NCBI GenBank assembly: GCA_022984795.1
Contig: JALIHJ010000003.1
Span: 186,001-250,000, forward strand
Direction: 5' to 3'
Source: Fabrea salina
Taxonomy: Eukaryota; Ciliophora; Heterotrichea; Heterotrichida; Fabreidae
Length of the DNA: 64,000 nucleotides
Shown: piece by piece, positions 8,289 to 17,538 of the stretch
How positions within the stretch are numbered: the first letter of the stretch is position 1
How the letters are laid out: each line of letters starts with the position of its first letter
Program-made: the position numbers and the translations under genes
Notes under the pieces: generated by a model
What the model was told of the DNA's origin: nothing
Databases searched by the model: none
The model's input: the letters and a program-made list of their open reading frames with translations, nothing else

Positions 8289-8459
8289 TTAGTAGTCAAG
8301 CCACTCTAAAGGAGGAGGAGGTAAAGTACTTGCGTCAGGAGGCTTAGAGTCTTGAACACCGAGCTGCTCAGATTTACTCCGAATATGTACAGCTTTTACG
8401 TAAGTTTGATACCCCTGTTTGGTGTTTTGGTTTCTTCGTTGACGATTACGCTTGTGCAT
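8289..8459 (-). CDS. hypothetical basic microprotein, 56 aa
   Basis: A 56-residue reading frame with ATG start and TAA stop. It begins MHKRNRQRRNQ, which is very basic, and ends in a proline run followed by LEWLDY. It fills most of the gap between two other minus-strand genes with 17 bp and 63 bp spacers, and its C-terminal composition does not look random. I recognise no family. It could also be the last exon of a longer gene, but I see no 15-nt intron upstream. Confidence 0.4.
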   Translation of the reverse strand: MHKRNRQRRNQNTKQGYQTYVKAVHIRSKSEQLGVQDSKPPDASTLPPPPLEWLDY

Positions 8460-8522
8460 TTCTTGTCAAAAAATTATATGCTAAGTTATTAACAGTGGTA
8501 CTACAAAGGTACAATTACATAA

Positions 8523-8753
8523 TTAATCAGCATAGTTGATGTTTCTGATGAGATTAGTAGCAGTTTCTAGTGTAAGGTCTTGAAGTGGACTGCGGCGGGA
8601 ATTTGCATCGACTGGGGATGCCCCGTTTGAAACATTGGCACGTTCTGGAGAACCCATATTTTCTGAGTCAGCGGATGAAGGTGAAGGCGAAACTTCCACG
8701 TTGTAAAACAGCTCCTTTGCCCAAATCTTGTGCAGAGTATCGTTCCCCAGCAT
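8523..8753 (-). CDS. hypothetical protein, 76 aa
   Basis: A small acidic, Ser/Asn-rich protein starting MLGNDTLHKIWAKELFYN. It has a helical-looking N-terminus, a disordered middle and a short C-terminal helix (ETATNLIRNINYAD). No family is recognised. It diverges from the 878-residue kinase gene with only 55 bp between the start codons, so both promoters must sit there. An in-frame TAA lies three codons before the ATG, which supports this start. Confidence 0.5.
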   Translation of the reverse strand: MLGNDTLHKIWAKELFYNVEVSPSPSSADSENMGSPERANVSNGASPVDANSRRSPLQDLTLETATNLIRNINYAD

Positions 8754-8808
8754 TTCTTTTTATTTAATAATACCCCGCTTTTAATATCCACGTTAATATA
8801 AGTTTACA

Positions 8809-11445
8809 ATGAAAAGTTCTAACTTGCTGGGTCAAGAAATTCCTTTTCCTAAAATATCTGTGAAGATCCACGAAGTCCTGTTCCAGTCCGAAAGCGTTTC
8901 TAAGTTCCTAGTGCACGACTGCTTTTCAACTCCCTACATGGTTAAGTATTTCAACTTGCTCCAAAATAGCCAAGACTTCCAGCGCGAACTTGGCATTCTT
9001 CAGAAACTCAGGACTCACCCCCACGTTGTGGAACTCAAAGACTACATCCAAGAAGACGAAAGTGCTGCTTTTCTTTACGAGTTGCCTTCGAAAGGCCCAC
9101 TTAAGAATTACCTGGTGTCTGTGAAGCTCAATGAAGACCAAATAACAGCTCTACTTAACGACTTGCTGCAAGCTATCATTTACTTCCACTCTATGGGTAT
9201 CCTTGTCAGAAACATCAGCTTAGAAAGCATCTATGTTACAGAAGACTGGATTTTCAAGCTTGGTGAGTTTGGAAGCTGCATTATGGAAAGCGAACTAAGG
9301 GACTTTTACGGAGGAGAAGTTGTGGAAGACATAGAAGCCTTTGTAGACACCAAGTACAGAGCACCAGAAGAGCTAGACTTAGGAACACAGAACCCCGTTG
9401 GAATTGAATCAGACATGTGGAGGGTAGGTTGCTTTTTATACGAAATGCTTTTCAACGAGTACCCTTTTCCTAACAAAGAAGCTGATATCCTTGCAGTTAA
9501 CTTCAAACGCCCGCAAAAAAAGGTTAGTGAAAGTTGGGTTTCTATGCTGCAGCAGTTGTTTTGTTTAAACACCCAAGAAAGAATAAAAGCTCCTAAACTA
9601 CTTGAACTACTTAACAAACAATCCCAGTCCCCACAAACCAACCAAACTGCAATTGGAAGTTTTTTCAGCATAGGAAACTTCTTCAACAAGTCAAGTAACT
9701 CAGTGGTGAAGTCCCTTACTTCAGACTCAAGTTCTCCTTTTGAACAAGAAGTTGTAAACAAGCTAATAGAAAAGGCCTGGAAAAAACCTTTTAAAATACA
9801 CAAAGTTTACAAAGCCTTACTCAGCAGACCCTACGCCAAAACCACAGTAGCTTTGAAGTGCTTGGTTCTTGAACATAACTACCTTTGCAAAGGCCCCAAA
9901 CAGTGCATTCAAGAAGAGTGTGCTGTGCTTTCAGACAACGTATACATCAACTGGTCTTCTAGCAAGCATAAAAAAGACAAACTTGCTTCTGATGCTATTA
10001 AAGCTGCCATTAAGACCTATGCCCAAACCCTTAAAGAAAAATTTGAACTTCATGTTGAAACAGGCTGCAATGGCGACTGGCGCGAAGGAGAAGTTTTAGA
10101 CATGAACTTGCTGAACAAGTTCTACAGCTACTTAGACAACTTGATTTCACTCACTAAAATGATGGTGCTGGGACAGGACCTTTCTGAGCTCCGAGGCCAG
10201 GCCTGTGAAGTTTTGTTGCTTGAGCAAATCAACTCTGTGCGGTTTATCAGTGAAGAAATCAAAAAGCTAAAAACTGAACAAAGAAACGAAATGTCCCAGA
10301 AACTTGAGGAACAAAGACAAGCCTCAGTTCTTTTGTATGACATGGTCCACGACAAGTACCCTCGACTTACTCTGCCCGAAATATCTGACCTTTCCCAGTC
10401 TTCTCAGTCTTTACTCAACTCAACCAAAGGCAAAAGCCGCAATGCTTTGTTTGGAGACCTTACTTACGTTTCTCAAACTTCAGATACTCTTTTTACAGGT
10501 TCAATAGACTCTACTCCTCAAAGTGGCAGTTCGCTCCACACCGAAGACAGCCAGTCCTATACTTCTGGAAACTCCATAAAGACTCCAGACACACCAGGGG
10601 ACTCCTGGCAGGACATGAAGTCAGCACCTTGGGCTATAGACCCTGAAGACCTTCACAAAGAAAACTCCATAGCTATTGGCAGTTCCTGCACTGTTTACAA
10701 AGGTTCTTATAAGTTTACTCCTGTAGCTATAAAAGTGCTCAACAATTCTATTTCAGGGTCTCTCAACAAGGAATTCGACAGAGAACTCCAAGCCCTGACT
10801 AAGCTCAGACACCCCAACCTAGTACTTTTCATGGGAGCTTGCTTGGAAGAACCCCTTACCATCGTTACTGAGTTTTGCGCTGGCGATACTCTTTTTTCTT
10901 TGCTTCACGAAAAAGTGGGAGTCCAGGTATCACTCAAGCAAAAACTAAAAATAGCCAAGGACATAGCCCAAGGAATGGCTTACTTGCACTCGATGAACCC
11001 ACCTGTGATCCACAGAGACCTTAAGTCTCTAAACTTGCTTTTGTCTGACCCTTTGAACTCGCCCAATGACCACGTGACTGTCAAAATCACCGACTTTGGA
11101 GTGTCAAGGATGGTTGGAGAATACATGACGGGCCAACAAGGCACTTGCCACTGGATGGCTCCTGAGGTTTTAGCCAGCCAGCCCTACTCTTTAGCAGCAG
11201 ACGTTTACTCCTACGCTATAGTTCTTTGGGAAATATTTGCTCGCGAAACTCCTTATAAAGGCACAAACCACGTGATGATACCTTACCAAGTGCTTTACCA
11301 CGGAGCCAGACCTGAACTTTCCTGGATAAAAGACGAAATTCCTGACCAACTAAAAAACTTAATTACTCAGGCATGGGACGCTAACCCACAAAGCCGGCCT
11401 TCTTTCCCCGAAATCATAAATATCCTTAATTCTATTCAAGTTTAA
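8809..11445 (+). CDS. NAK-like pseudokinase / ANTH-like / TKL kinase fusion, 878 aa
   Basis: Three parts are visible. Residues about 20-275 form a protein kinase fold closest to the NAK (AAK1/BIKE) group, but HRD reads VRN (about 132-134) and DFG reads EFG (about 152), so it is probably inactive. Residues about 315-480 contain a helical region with KIHKVYKALLSRPYAKTTVA then LKCLVLEHNYLCKGP, resembling the ANTH domain of clathrin adaptors. Residues about 610-876 are an intact TKL (Raf/CTR1-type) kinase with VAIKVL, VIHRDLKSLN, ITDFGVSR and GTCHWMAPEV. Its glycine loop is poor (IAIGSSCTVYKG). NAK kinases and ANTH proteins both act in clathrin-mediated endocytosis, so a role there is inferred. 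The stop shares TTAA with the convergent gene. Confidence 0.85.
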   Translation: MKSSNLLGQEIPFPKISVKIHEVLFQSESVSKFLVHDCFSTPYMVKYFNLLQNSQDFQRELGILQKLRTHPHVVELKDYIQEDESAAFLYELPSKGPLKNYLVSVKLNEDQITALLNDLLQAIIYFHSMGILVRNISLESIYVTEDWIFKLGEFGSCIMESELRDFYGGEVVEDIEAFVDTKYRAPEELDLGTQNPVGIESDMWRVGCFLYEMLFNEYPFPNKEADILAVNFKRPQKKVSESWVSMLQQLFCLNTQERIKAPKLLELLNKQSQSPQTNQTAIGSFFSIGNFFNKSSNSVVKSLTSDSSSPFEQEVVNKLIEKAWKKPFKIHKVYKALLSRPYAKTTVALKCLVLEHNYLCKGPKQCIQEECAVLSDNVYINWSSSKHKKDKLASDAIKAAIKTYAQTLKEKFELHVETGCNGDWREGEVLDMNLLNKFYSYLDNLISLTKMMVLGQDLSELRGQACEVLLLEQINSVRFISEEIKKLKTEQRNEMSQKLEEQRQASVLLYDMVHDKYPRLTLPEISDLSQSSQSLLNSTKGKSRNALFGDLTYVSQTSDTLFTGSIDSTPQSGSSLHTEDSQSYTSGNSIKTPDTPGDSWQDMKSAPWAIDPEDLHKENSIAIGSSCTVYKGSYKFTPVAIKVLNNSISGSLNKEFDRELQALTKLRHPNLVLFMGACLEEPLTIVTEFCAGDTLFSLLHEKVGVQVSLKQKLKIAKDIAQGMAYLHSMNPPVIHRDLKSLNLLLSDPLNSPNDHVTVKITDFGVSRMVGEYMTGQQGTCHWMAPEVLASQPYSLAADVYSYAIVLWEIFARETPYKGTNHVMIPYQVLYHGARPELSWIKDEIPDQLKNLITQAWDANPQSRPSFPEIINILNSIQV

Positions 11446-13184
11446 CTGCTTTCTTCTAAGTGTTCTCCAAACTTAGAGGCTTGGGGACTCTTCACAGAGT
11501 TAGCCCAGCTTTCAGTAGCCTGGGACTCAGACTGGAGTTTGCTTTTCAACAGGTTGTCCTGTTCCTCAAAGATAAAGTCATGCAGGTTTTCTCTAGACCC
11601 GTTGTACCTTTCCATTTCCTTCATGTAAGAGTTGTGGTTGAAACTCATGCTAGACCCAGTGTACTTGGGCTTGTAAACTTCAAAGTTCCACTCGGGGTGG
11701 GAACTGTACTCTGCAAAGGTTTGCGAAGTAAGGCTTGAATGGAGTTCCTGGACTAGCATGCACCTCATTCGTTCGTATGTTTTTACTTCGTAAGACAGAC
11801 TCTTAGAAAGGTCTCTAGCAGCACTCATTTCCGCTTCAGCAGTTGAGTTGATGTTTTCTACTTCTCTTTGGATTCTGCTGAGTTCGGCTTTTTCTTTTTC
11901 GTTTTCAGTTTTGGACCTGCCAATGACTTCGCTTTGGTTGTGTAACTCTAAAGAAAGTTGGTGGATTTTGTAGATTTCTCTGTCGAATTCTTGTCTCTGT
12001 ATGTGCACTTCGTGTTTTTGTTTGTTGAGTGTTTCGAGTTTTTTGTAAAGGTCCTTTTCTCGGTCTTCGACGCCTGAGAGTCTTTTGTTGTAGTCTTCTT
12101 CTAGTCCGCTGTTTTTGGACCTAGTTTCTTCGAGTCTGTGTTTGAGGTTACTGATTTCTTTTCTGAGGTTTGAGATTTGTTTTTGGTTTTCTTTTTCTTT
12201 TTTTTCAAGAATTTCTTCTTGGAGTTTTATGTTTTCGAGTTGAGTCATTTTTTCTTCTTCTAAGTTTTGTTTTTTCTTTTCAAGTGACTCTTGTTCTGCT
12301 TTTATTTTTTCAAGTTTGAATTCGTATTCTTGTTTGTTTGTGTGTTCTTTTTCTTTGATGGTTTTAAAGAACTCGTAGATGTACTCTTTTTCCTTGGCTA
12401 TTTGAGCTTGTTGTTCTAAAAAGAGTTTTTTGCTTTCTCCTTCAGACTTTTCAAGGGACTTCAGTTGGTCTTGGACTTCTTGTTTTTGGGTTTGCACTTC
12501 TTTTTCTTGCTGGGAAATTCTTTTTTCGGTTTCTTGAATGGACCTTTCCAGGTTCAGGATCTTTTGGGACTTGTTGACGTCTTGGGTTTCTTTTTGTTCG
12601 GCTAGTTGTTTAGACAGGCTGTTTAGTAAGTTGGAGTTAAAGCTCACACTGTCAGCCAAACCTTCTATTTTCTCGTATATTTGGCGTGACTGTTCTAACT
12701 CCGAAATCTGTTGTTCGTACATTTGCTTTTTGACTTCGTAGGCAGCTTGGAGTCTTTGTTTAGTTTGTTGAGTGGACTCTTCGTAAGTTTTTTGGAGTTT
12801 TTGTTTTTCTTCTTCAAGTTCGTCTTTAGTTTGTTTTTGAATTTCTGCTATGCGTTGTTCAAGGTCTTTGATGGGGTCATTAGAGCGTTTATCAGCTGAA
12901 CTTTTAAGGCTTTTTTGTTCTTCGTGAGAAGACTCTAAAGAACTTTTGCTCTTCAGTAAAGTTTTGTGAGGAGCTGTGGATGCGCGGTTTCCAGACTCAG
13001 AAGGTTTTTTTTGGGTTTCAGCAGTGGTAGCAGGTCTTTGGAACTTAGTTTCTACGCTTTTAAGAGCTTGTTCGAGTTCAGAGTCAGAGTCAGAAGGTTT
13101 TTCTTCTGGGGTTTCTTTCCTAGGAGTTAGTCCTGGCAACTCAAAGTCGTCTATCCCGGGTAAGTCTATATCTGAATCGGACAT
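11442..13184 (-). CDS. long coiled-coil protein, 580 aa, possible ciliary base component
   Basis: The N-terminal 100 residues are acidic then Ser/Lys-rich (MSDSDIDLPGIDDFELPGL). Residues about 105-470 are almost continuous heptad coiled coil rich in Glu, Gln and Lys, broken near IEGLADSVSFNSNLLNSL. The tail is non-coiled and aromatic. The layout resembles transition-fibre proteins such as FBF1, but I see no diagnostic motif, so that remains a guess. The lack of transmembrane segments suggests a cytoskeletal or centrosomal role. Its TAA overlaps the convergent kinase gene's TAA within TTAA at 11442-11445. Confidence 0.7.
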   Translation of the reverse strand: MSDSDIDLPGIDDFELPGLTPRKETPEEKPSDSDSELEQALKSVETKFQRPATTAETQKKPSESGNRASTAPHKTLLKSKSSLESSHEEQKSLKSSADKRSNDPIKDLEQRIAEIQKQTKDELEEEKQKLQKTYEESTQQTKQRLQAAYEVKKQMYEQQISELEQSRQIYEKIEGLADSVSFNSNLLNSLSKQLAEQKETQDVNKSQKILNLERSIQETEKRISQQEKEVQTQKQEVQDQLKSLEKSEGESKKLFLEQQAQIAKEKEYIYEFFKTIKEKEHTNKQEYEFKLEKIKAEQESLEKKKQNLEEEKMTQLENIKLQEEILEKKEKENQKQISNLRKEISNLKHRLEETRSKNSGLEEDYNKRLSGVEDREKDLYKKLETLNKQKHEVHIQRQEFDREIYKIHQLSLELHNQSEVIGRSKTENEKEKAELSRIQREVENINSTAEAEMSAARDLSKSLSYEVKTYERMRCMLVQELHSSLTSQTFAEYSSHPEWNFEVYKPKYTGSSMSFNHNSYMKEMERYNGSRENLHDFIFEEQDNLLKSKLQSESQATESWANSVKSPQASKFGEHLEESS

Positions 13185-13202
13185 ATTAATTAAACTGCTT
13201 AC

Positions 13203-16073
13203 TTATTTGCGGATGTATACCTGTGGTAAAGTAGGCATGACCTTAAGGAACTCTTTGTCAGACTCTATAACTACTCTGCTCATTTCAGCTTTAAGTTGTT
13301 CTTGGCTTTCTTTTAAGTTGTCACTAACGAGTTCAATGTCTAGTCTCCTAGACTTGGTGTAGAAGTACCTTTCAAAGGCTTCCACTACTTCTTCTTTGGA
13401 GATCTTCTTGAGTTCTTCTTCAAGCAACTCTTTTCTGTTGAACAAGTAAGCTGCTGAGTCTACTTCAACTACAAACCTTCTAAACTGCTCTGACATAGAA
13501 ACGTCCTTTTTAGCTACTTTGATCACAGCTGCTTCTTTGAAGTTTTGGAACTTTTCTTGTGAAAGCTCTTTGAGGTCGTTTTTCATGGTGTTCATGAAAT
13601 TTGAAATCCTACTTGTAAGGTGGGCAGGTGAAAACCCAGAAGACTGCACCACTACGTTCCAGTTAATAACTCCGCGCAGTTTCCTCACAAAGCAGGCCAC
13701 TATGTAGCCTAGTTGTTCCTTTGTTCTGAGTATGTCGAAGCAAGGCTCACTCAAAATAGTGTCAATCAGTGTTAAAAGGGATAAGTCTTTGATGTTTTCA
13801 GGACATATTTGCCAGAGACTCATAGAAACTGAGTTTTTGTTTGTGTTGTCTATCAGTGGCTTTTCAACAACTAACTGAGAACTAGATGTTTCTACTGGAG
13901 TCTTTTTGATTTTAACAGTTTTCATGGATAAACAGTTGTCTTTGGACAAGTAACTGCAAGAACGATCCCTCACAAAGGCGTCTAAGCAGCTGTCAGCCAT
14001 ACTAACTAACTTTTCTGCAGAAATATTTCCAAGCCCAAACCACTCAGTGCGGATGTTTCTGAGCCACTTTCTGGAAAACCACTTGATGTCTTCGAAACTG
14101 ATTCTTAAAGTTGCATCTAACTGTTCAAAAATAGAAAAGTGACCATTGACTAAGTTCAAGTCTAAGCTTTTCTTGATGATTTGACTAGTGGGGTTGGAGT
14201 AGAAGTGGTTTCTGTACTTTTCTTGGAGAAAAGCTAAGTGGTCTTCAAAGAGCTCTTTTTCTTCTTCACTTACTTCGTAATTAGCTAAGTACTCAAAGAA
14301 CTTAGTCAAGAACTTGTCTAGGTTCTTGCTAAACCCGTTGACGTACACTCGCATTCCGTAGCCTTCAATGTTGGCTTTGAGTTTGATTCCTGCTTGGTCG
14401 CCTAAGTAGTTTTCTTCTCTAAACTTGTCGTTGAACAACCTTTTCCAGAGCCGGCCCAACACGTAGAAGTAAGGGTCTTTGTTGAAGCCTGCATCGTTGC
14501 AGAAAATCATTAGTTGGATTATAGCTTTGTCCAACTGGAAGGTGTCGTCTTGTTTGTGCCAAATAACGCACCTTTCGTTGTCAGCGATTTTCTGTGGAAG
14601 TGGACTGGAACCAGGTGAAAGCACTTCAAAAGAGTCAGGAATGTATTGGTTGGGAACAGGCAAGTCCAGTACTAACTTAGGGTGGTTTGCCCGAGGGCTT
14701 TTCATTTTTCTAAGAAGTTCTTCAGAAAAGGCTTCGGTTTTGTAAAGGGTTCCGTACCACTTTTCAGTTTGCATAGGCAAGTCTTTAAAAGACTGAGACA
14801 GTAAAAACACCTTCAGTTTTTCAGGCACTAAGTGCTCCAAAACACTGTTGATGAGACTACCACTGAACTCTTCGTAAAGTTCGGGACCTGAAATGACTTT
14901 TTCAGGTGGGTATCTGTGAACTCTCCAGGCTAGTTTTTGAGTGTAAGCAAAAGGTTCGATTTTGCTTTTGTTTTGGAATTGTGCCCAAGCCATCTTTCTG
15001 ATTTCCTGGAAAATCCACTCCTGGGCTCCTTTTTGTTTAAGCATTTCAATGTAAGCGTGGACAATTTCTATAACTCTCTCGTAGTTATCCAGTCCTTTTT
15101 TCGTAAGGATTATGTTGACTAGCATGAAGCTGAAGTTTTTGTACTGCATGCCTGCAGACCCACAAGACAGTTCCTGTGCAAGGCCTTCTGCCTTCAGCAT
15201 GGACAACAGCGAGTTTTTGCCCTCGTGGCCTATCAAGTGTGAAAGGTAGTTTTGAGGCTTTATTTTGTAGTGCTCGTTTAGAGAAGGCAAAGTCCAAAGA
15301 AAGCGCAGTTGTTTGGTGTCCATAATCGGAACTACTGTTGTAAGGTTGCCTAGCACTGACTCATCATAGGGGCACCTCATATCAATAGGGGGTTCCAAGT
15401 TTTTGTTAGGAACTGAGTCAAAGCACTCCCTTACGTAAGTTTCAAGGGTAGCAGTGTCCTCTTTGCCGTAAACCACTAAAGCCATTAAGTTGGAAGAGTA
15501 GTACGAAGAGTGGAACTCCCTAAGTTTTTGGTAAATAGATGGTTGGTCGAGAGTTTCCAAGTTCCCTGTTCCAAAGTGGTTGAACTGATGGGACTCCAAA
15601 GCTGAGTTCCTGACAAGCTGCAACAGTCGCCATTCGTCGTTGTTGAGGTTTTTGCTGTTTTCAGAGTCCACTGCGCGCATTTCTCTAGTTACAGAGTCTT
15701 CTTTGAGCAAGGGAGCAATGAAGAACTGGGCAAAGATGTCAAGTGTTTCTCTGAGCTTGCCTGCTGCAACTTTGAAGTGGAAGTTAGTGTCTTCAGTTCC
15801 GGTGTAGGCGTTGTCCATTCCAGCGTTTTCACTCAGGAACTCATTGTAGTAATTTTCTTTTGGGTACTTTTCAGTTCCCATAAAAAGCATGTGTTCCAGG
15901 AAATGGGCCAAACCAGGGGCATCTTTGGGATCTGCCACAGACCCCACATTCACGTCTAGAGAAGCTGCTCCCATGTCTGTGTCTGGGTCTGAAACAACTA
16001 GGCACTTCATTTGGTTGCTGAGTTCAAAGTAAGCATACTGACACTTGTCACTAGGGGACTTCTGCACCTCCAT
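13203..16073 (-). CDS. IDE: insulin-degrading enzyme-type M16 metallopeptidase, 956 aa
   Basis: Member of M16A (insulysin/pitrilysin). The inverted zinc motif HFLEH (57-61, in GLAHFLEHMLFMGTEKYP) and the downstream ENSKNLNNDEWR with the third ligand Glu are present. The length matches the usual four homologous domains of about 230 residues. The enzyme degrades peptides enclosed in its chamber. There is no signal peptide, so it is probably cytosolic. It diverges from the LITAF-like gene with 44 bp between starts; TAA directly precedes the ATG. Confidence 0.95.
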   Translation of the reverse strand: MEVQKSPSDKCQYAYFELSNQMKCLVVSDPDTDMGAASLDVNVGSVADPKDAPGLAHFLEHMLFMGTEKYPKENYYNEFLSENAGMDNAYTGTEDTNFHFKVAAGKLRETLDIFAQFFIAPLLKEDSVTREMRAVDSENSKNLNNDEWRLLQLVRNSALESHQFNHFGTGNLETLDQPSIYQKLREFHSSYYSSNLMALVVYGKEDTATLETYVRECFDSVPNKNLEPPIDMRCPYDESVLGNLTTVVPIMDTKQLRFLWTLPSLNEHYKIKPQNYLSHLIGHEGKNSLLSMLKAEGLAQELSCGSAGMQYKNFSFMLVNIILTKKGLDNYERVIEIVHAYIEMLKQKGAQEWIFQEIRKMAWAQFQNKSKIEPFAYTQKLAWRVHRYPPEKVISGPELYEEFSGSLINSVLEHLVPEKLKVFLLSQSFKDLPMQTEKWYGTLYKTEAFSEELLRKMKSPRANHPKLVLDLPVPNQYIPDSFEVLSPGSSPLPQKIADNERCVIWHKQDDTFQLDKAIIQLMIFCNDAGFNKDPYFYVLGRLWKRLFNDKFREENYLGDQAGIKLKANIEGYGMRVYVNGFSKNLDKFLTKFFEYLANYEVSEEEKELFEDHLAFLQEKYRNHFYSNPTSQIIKKSLDLNLVNGHFSIFEQLDATLRISFEDIKWFSRKWLRNIRTEWFGLGNISAEKLVSMADSCLDAFVRDRSCSYLSKDNCLSMKTVKIKKTPVETSSSQLVVEKPLIDNTNKNSVSMSLWQICPENIKDLSLLTLIDTILSEPCFDILRTKEQLGYIVACFVRKLRGVINWNVVVQSSGFSPAHLTSRISNFMNTMKNDLKELSQEKFQNFKEAAVIKVAKKDVSMSEQFRRFVVEVDSAAYLFNRKELLEEELKKISKEEVVEAFERYFYTKSRRLDIELVSDNLKESQEQLKAEMSRVVIESDKEFLKVMPTLPQVYIRK

Positions 16074-16117
16074 TTATAAGACGCTTTCTGAGTAAGCATA
16101 ATGAATTAAACAGGTAA

Positions 16118-16888
16118 ATGGCAAAAGAAACCGAGTCAGAAGTGCATTGTCACGAGTGCGGAGTAGAAGTTGGAGTTCACTACAGAGGAAAAACTACTGT
16201 TCTCACAGTTTGTGCAATTCTACTAAACTTACTTTTATTTGAACTTTGGGCCTTTGTTTTGATGCCTTTCTTTATACTGTTGTTTCAATCTTCAGACTTA
16301 GTTTGCAAAAAGTGCAATTCAGTGCTACAAACATTCCATCCCTTTCACTTAAAAGAAGAAATCTTCACAGTAAAGTTTGCAAAGTGTGTACTGGTTTTTA
16401 CAAAATCCTATTTAGTTTTGCTTTTCTTAGTGTGTCTGTGTGGAGTAGCTACTTACAAATACAAAACTCCTGAAAGTCACTTAGCAAACCAAGCAATAAA
16501 GGATTCCTGGGAAGACTACATTCAGGCCTGTGGGGCTAGTGTTTTAGCTTACAACGAAGTAAAGGCCTACACCAACTTTGAAACTAACTTCAAAGGAAAA
16601 ACTGTGCTGTGGCAAGGATTACTCTACAACACTACAGAGTATGAAAGCATGCTGCGCAAAGAAAAAGCACTATACATACTTGTAAAGATGATTCCTAGCG
16701 AGACTTATCAAGAGGGCGACCTGATTCTTTCTTTAGACAGCAAAGACTGGCTCAAGAACGCTAACCAACTAGCAAGTATGCAAAGGGGATCTAAGTTCTG
16801 GTTTAACGCTACCCTTGTGTCAATGGGGACCCAGTTTAAATTTCACCATTTAAAGGCTCACAATATAAACCCTAACAGCTTACAGTAA
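16118..16888 (+). CDS. LITAF-like zinc membrane protein with C-terminal OB-like domain, 256 aa
   Basis: The N-terminus has C11-x-x-C14, a hydrophobic stretch of about 25 residues ending in MPFF, then C63-x-x-C66. This is the LITAF layout: two CxxC knuckles joined by an in-plane membrane helix, found on late endosomes and lysosomes. A further transmembrane helix follows at about 90-110. The rest (about 130-256) begins WEDYIQACG and contains TNFKGKTVLWQGLL, reminiscent of the C-terminal OB-like domain of wolframin. That second link is weak. No signal peptide is visible. Confidence 0.6.
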   Translation: MAKETESEVHCHECGVEVGVHYRGKTTVLTVCAILLNLLLFELWAFVLMPFFILLFQSSDLVCKKCNSVLQTFHPFHLKEEIFTVKFAKCVLVFTKSYLVLLFLVCLCGVATYKYKTPESHLANQAIKDSWEDYIQACGASVLAYNEVKAYTNFETNFKGKTVLWQGLLYNTTEYESMLRKEKALYILVKMIPSETYQEGDLILSLDSKDWLKNANQLASMQRGSKFWFNATLVSMGTQFKFHHLKAHNINPNSLQ

Positions 16889-16908
16889 AGTTAATAAATA
16901 GGGTCCAC

Positions 16909-17496
16909 ATGTCAGAGATAAGCCAAAAGATAGTTAAGAAAGAAACCCAACCTACAGAATTTGAGTACCAAGTTGCACAGACTTTGAAAGAAATCGAAGC
17001 TTCTACAGACCTTAAAAACACCATGAAAGAAATAAAAATCACCAACGCACAGGAGTACCAAGAACTTTTCAAAGGCAATAAACTTAACGCAGTGGTGGTC
17101 TGGCTTCACTACAGGTCAATGGCTTCTGTTAAAAAGGTCCACCCCCGCCTTCTCAGCGAACTTGAAAAACGGCTCCGCAGGCCTGTGGTTCTTTTGTTCC
17201 GCAGAACCATTATTCCCAAGTACTCGAAAATCAAAGGACAGCAAAAACGCCCTTACTCCCGCACATTGACAGTGGTGCATGAAGAAATCATGAAAGACTT
17301 ACTGTACCCCTGCGACTACCTAGGCAAAAGAATGAGACTCAAAACAAATGGCAAAAAGGTCTTTAGGTACATCCTAGACCCCAATCACAGAGATGTACTA
17401 GAACCTAAGCTAGACTTACTTTCTGGTGTTTACAGGAAACTCACTGGCAAAGAAATTGCTTTTGAGTTTCCTCAAAGCAAAGAATTTCCAGTTTAA
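16909..17496 (+). CDS. RPS7: small-subunit ribosomal protein eS7, 195 aa
   Basis: Cytosolic 40S protein eS7. Length is normal and conserved blocks are clear: VVVWLHYRSMASVKKVHPRL, SELEKRLRRPVVLLFRRTI, RPYSRTLTVVHEEIMKDLLY and DVLEPKLDLLSGVYRKLTGK near the end. Codons are strongly C- and G-ended, as expected for high expression. It lies 20 bp after the LITAF-like gene and 42 bp before IFT144 on the same strand. Confidence 0.97.
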   Translation: MSEISQKIVKKETQPTEFEYQVAQTLKEIEASTDLKNTMKEIKITNAQEYQELFKGNKLNAVVVWLHYRSMASVKKVHPRLLSELEKRLRRPVVLLFRRTIIPKYSKIKGQQKRPYSRTLTVVHEEIMKDLLYPCDYLGKRMRLKTNGKKVFRYILDPNHRDVLEPKLDLLSGVYRKLTGKEIAFEFPQSKEFPV

Positions 17497-17538
17497 GTAA
17501 CATGGACTTTAATTTAGCAATTCAATATTGAGTTTAAA

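Noticed and set aside
9306-9803. 165-codon open frame antisense to the kinase gene
   Set aside because: It lies wholly inside a gene with strong kinase homology and its translation is low complexity. Long antisense frames are expected here from codon bias.
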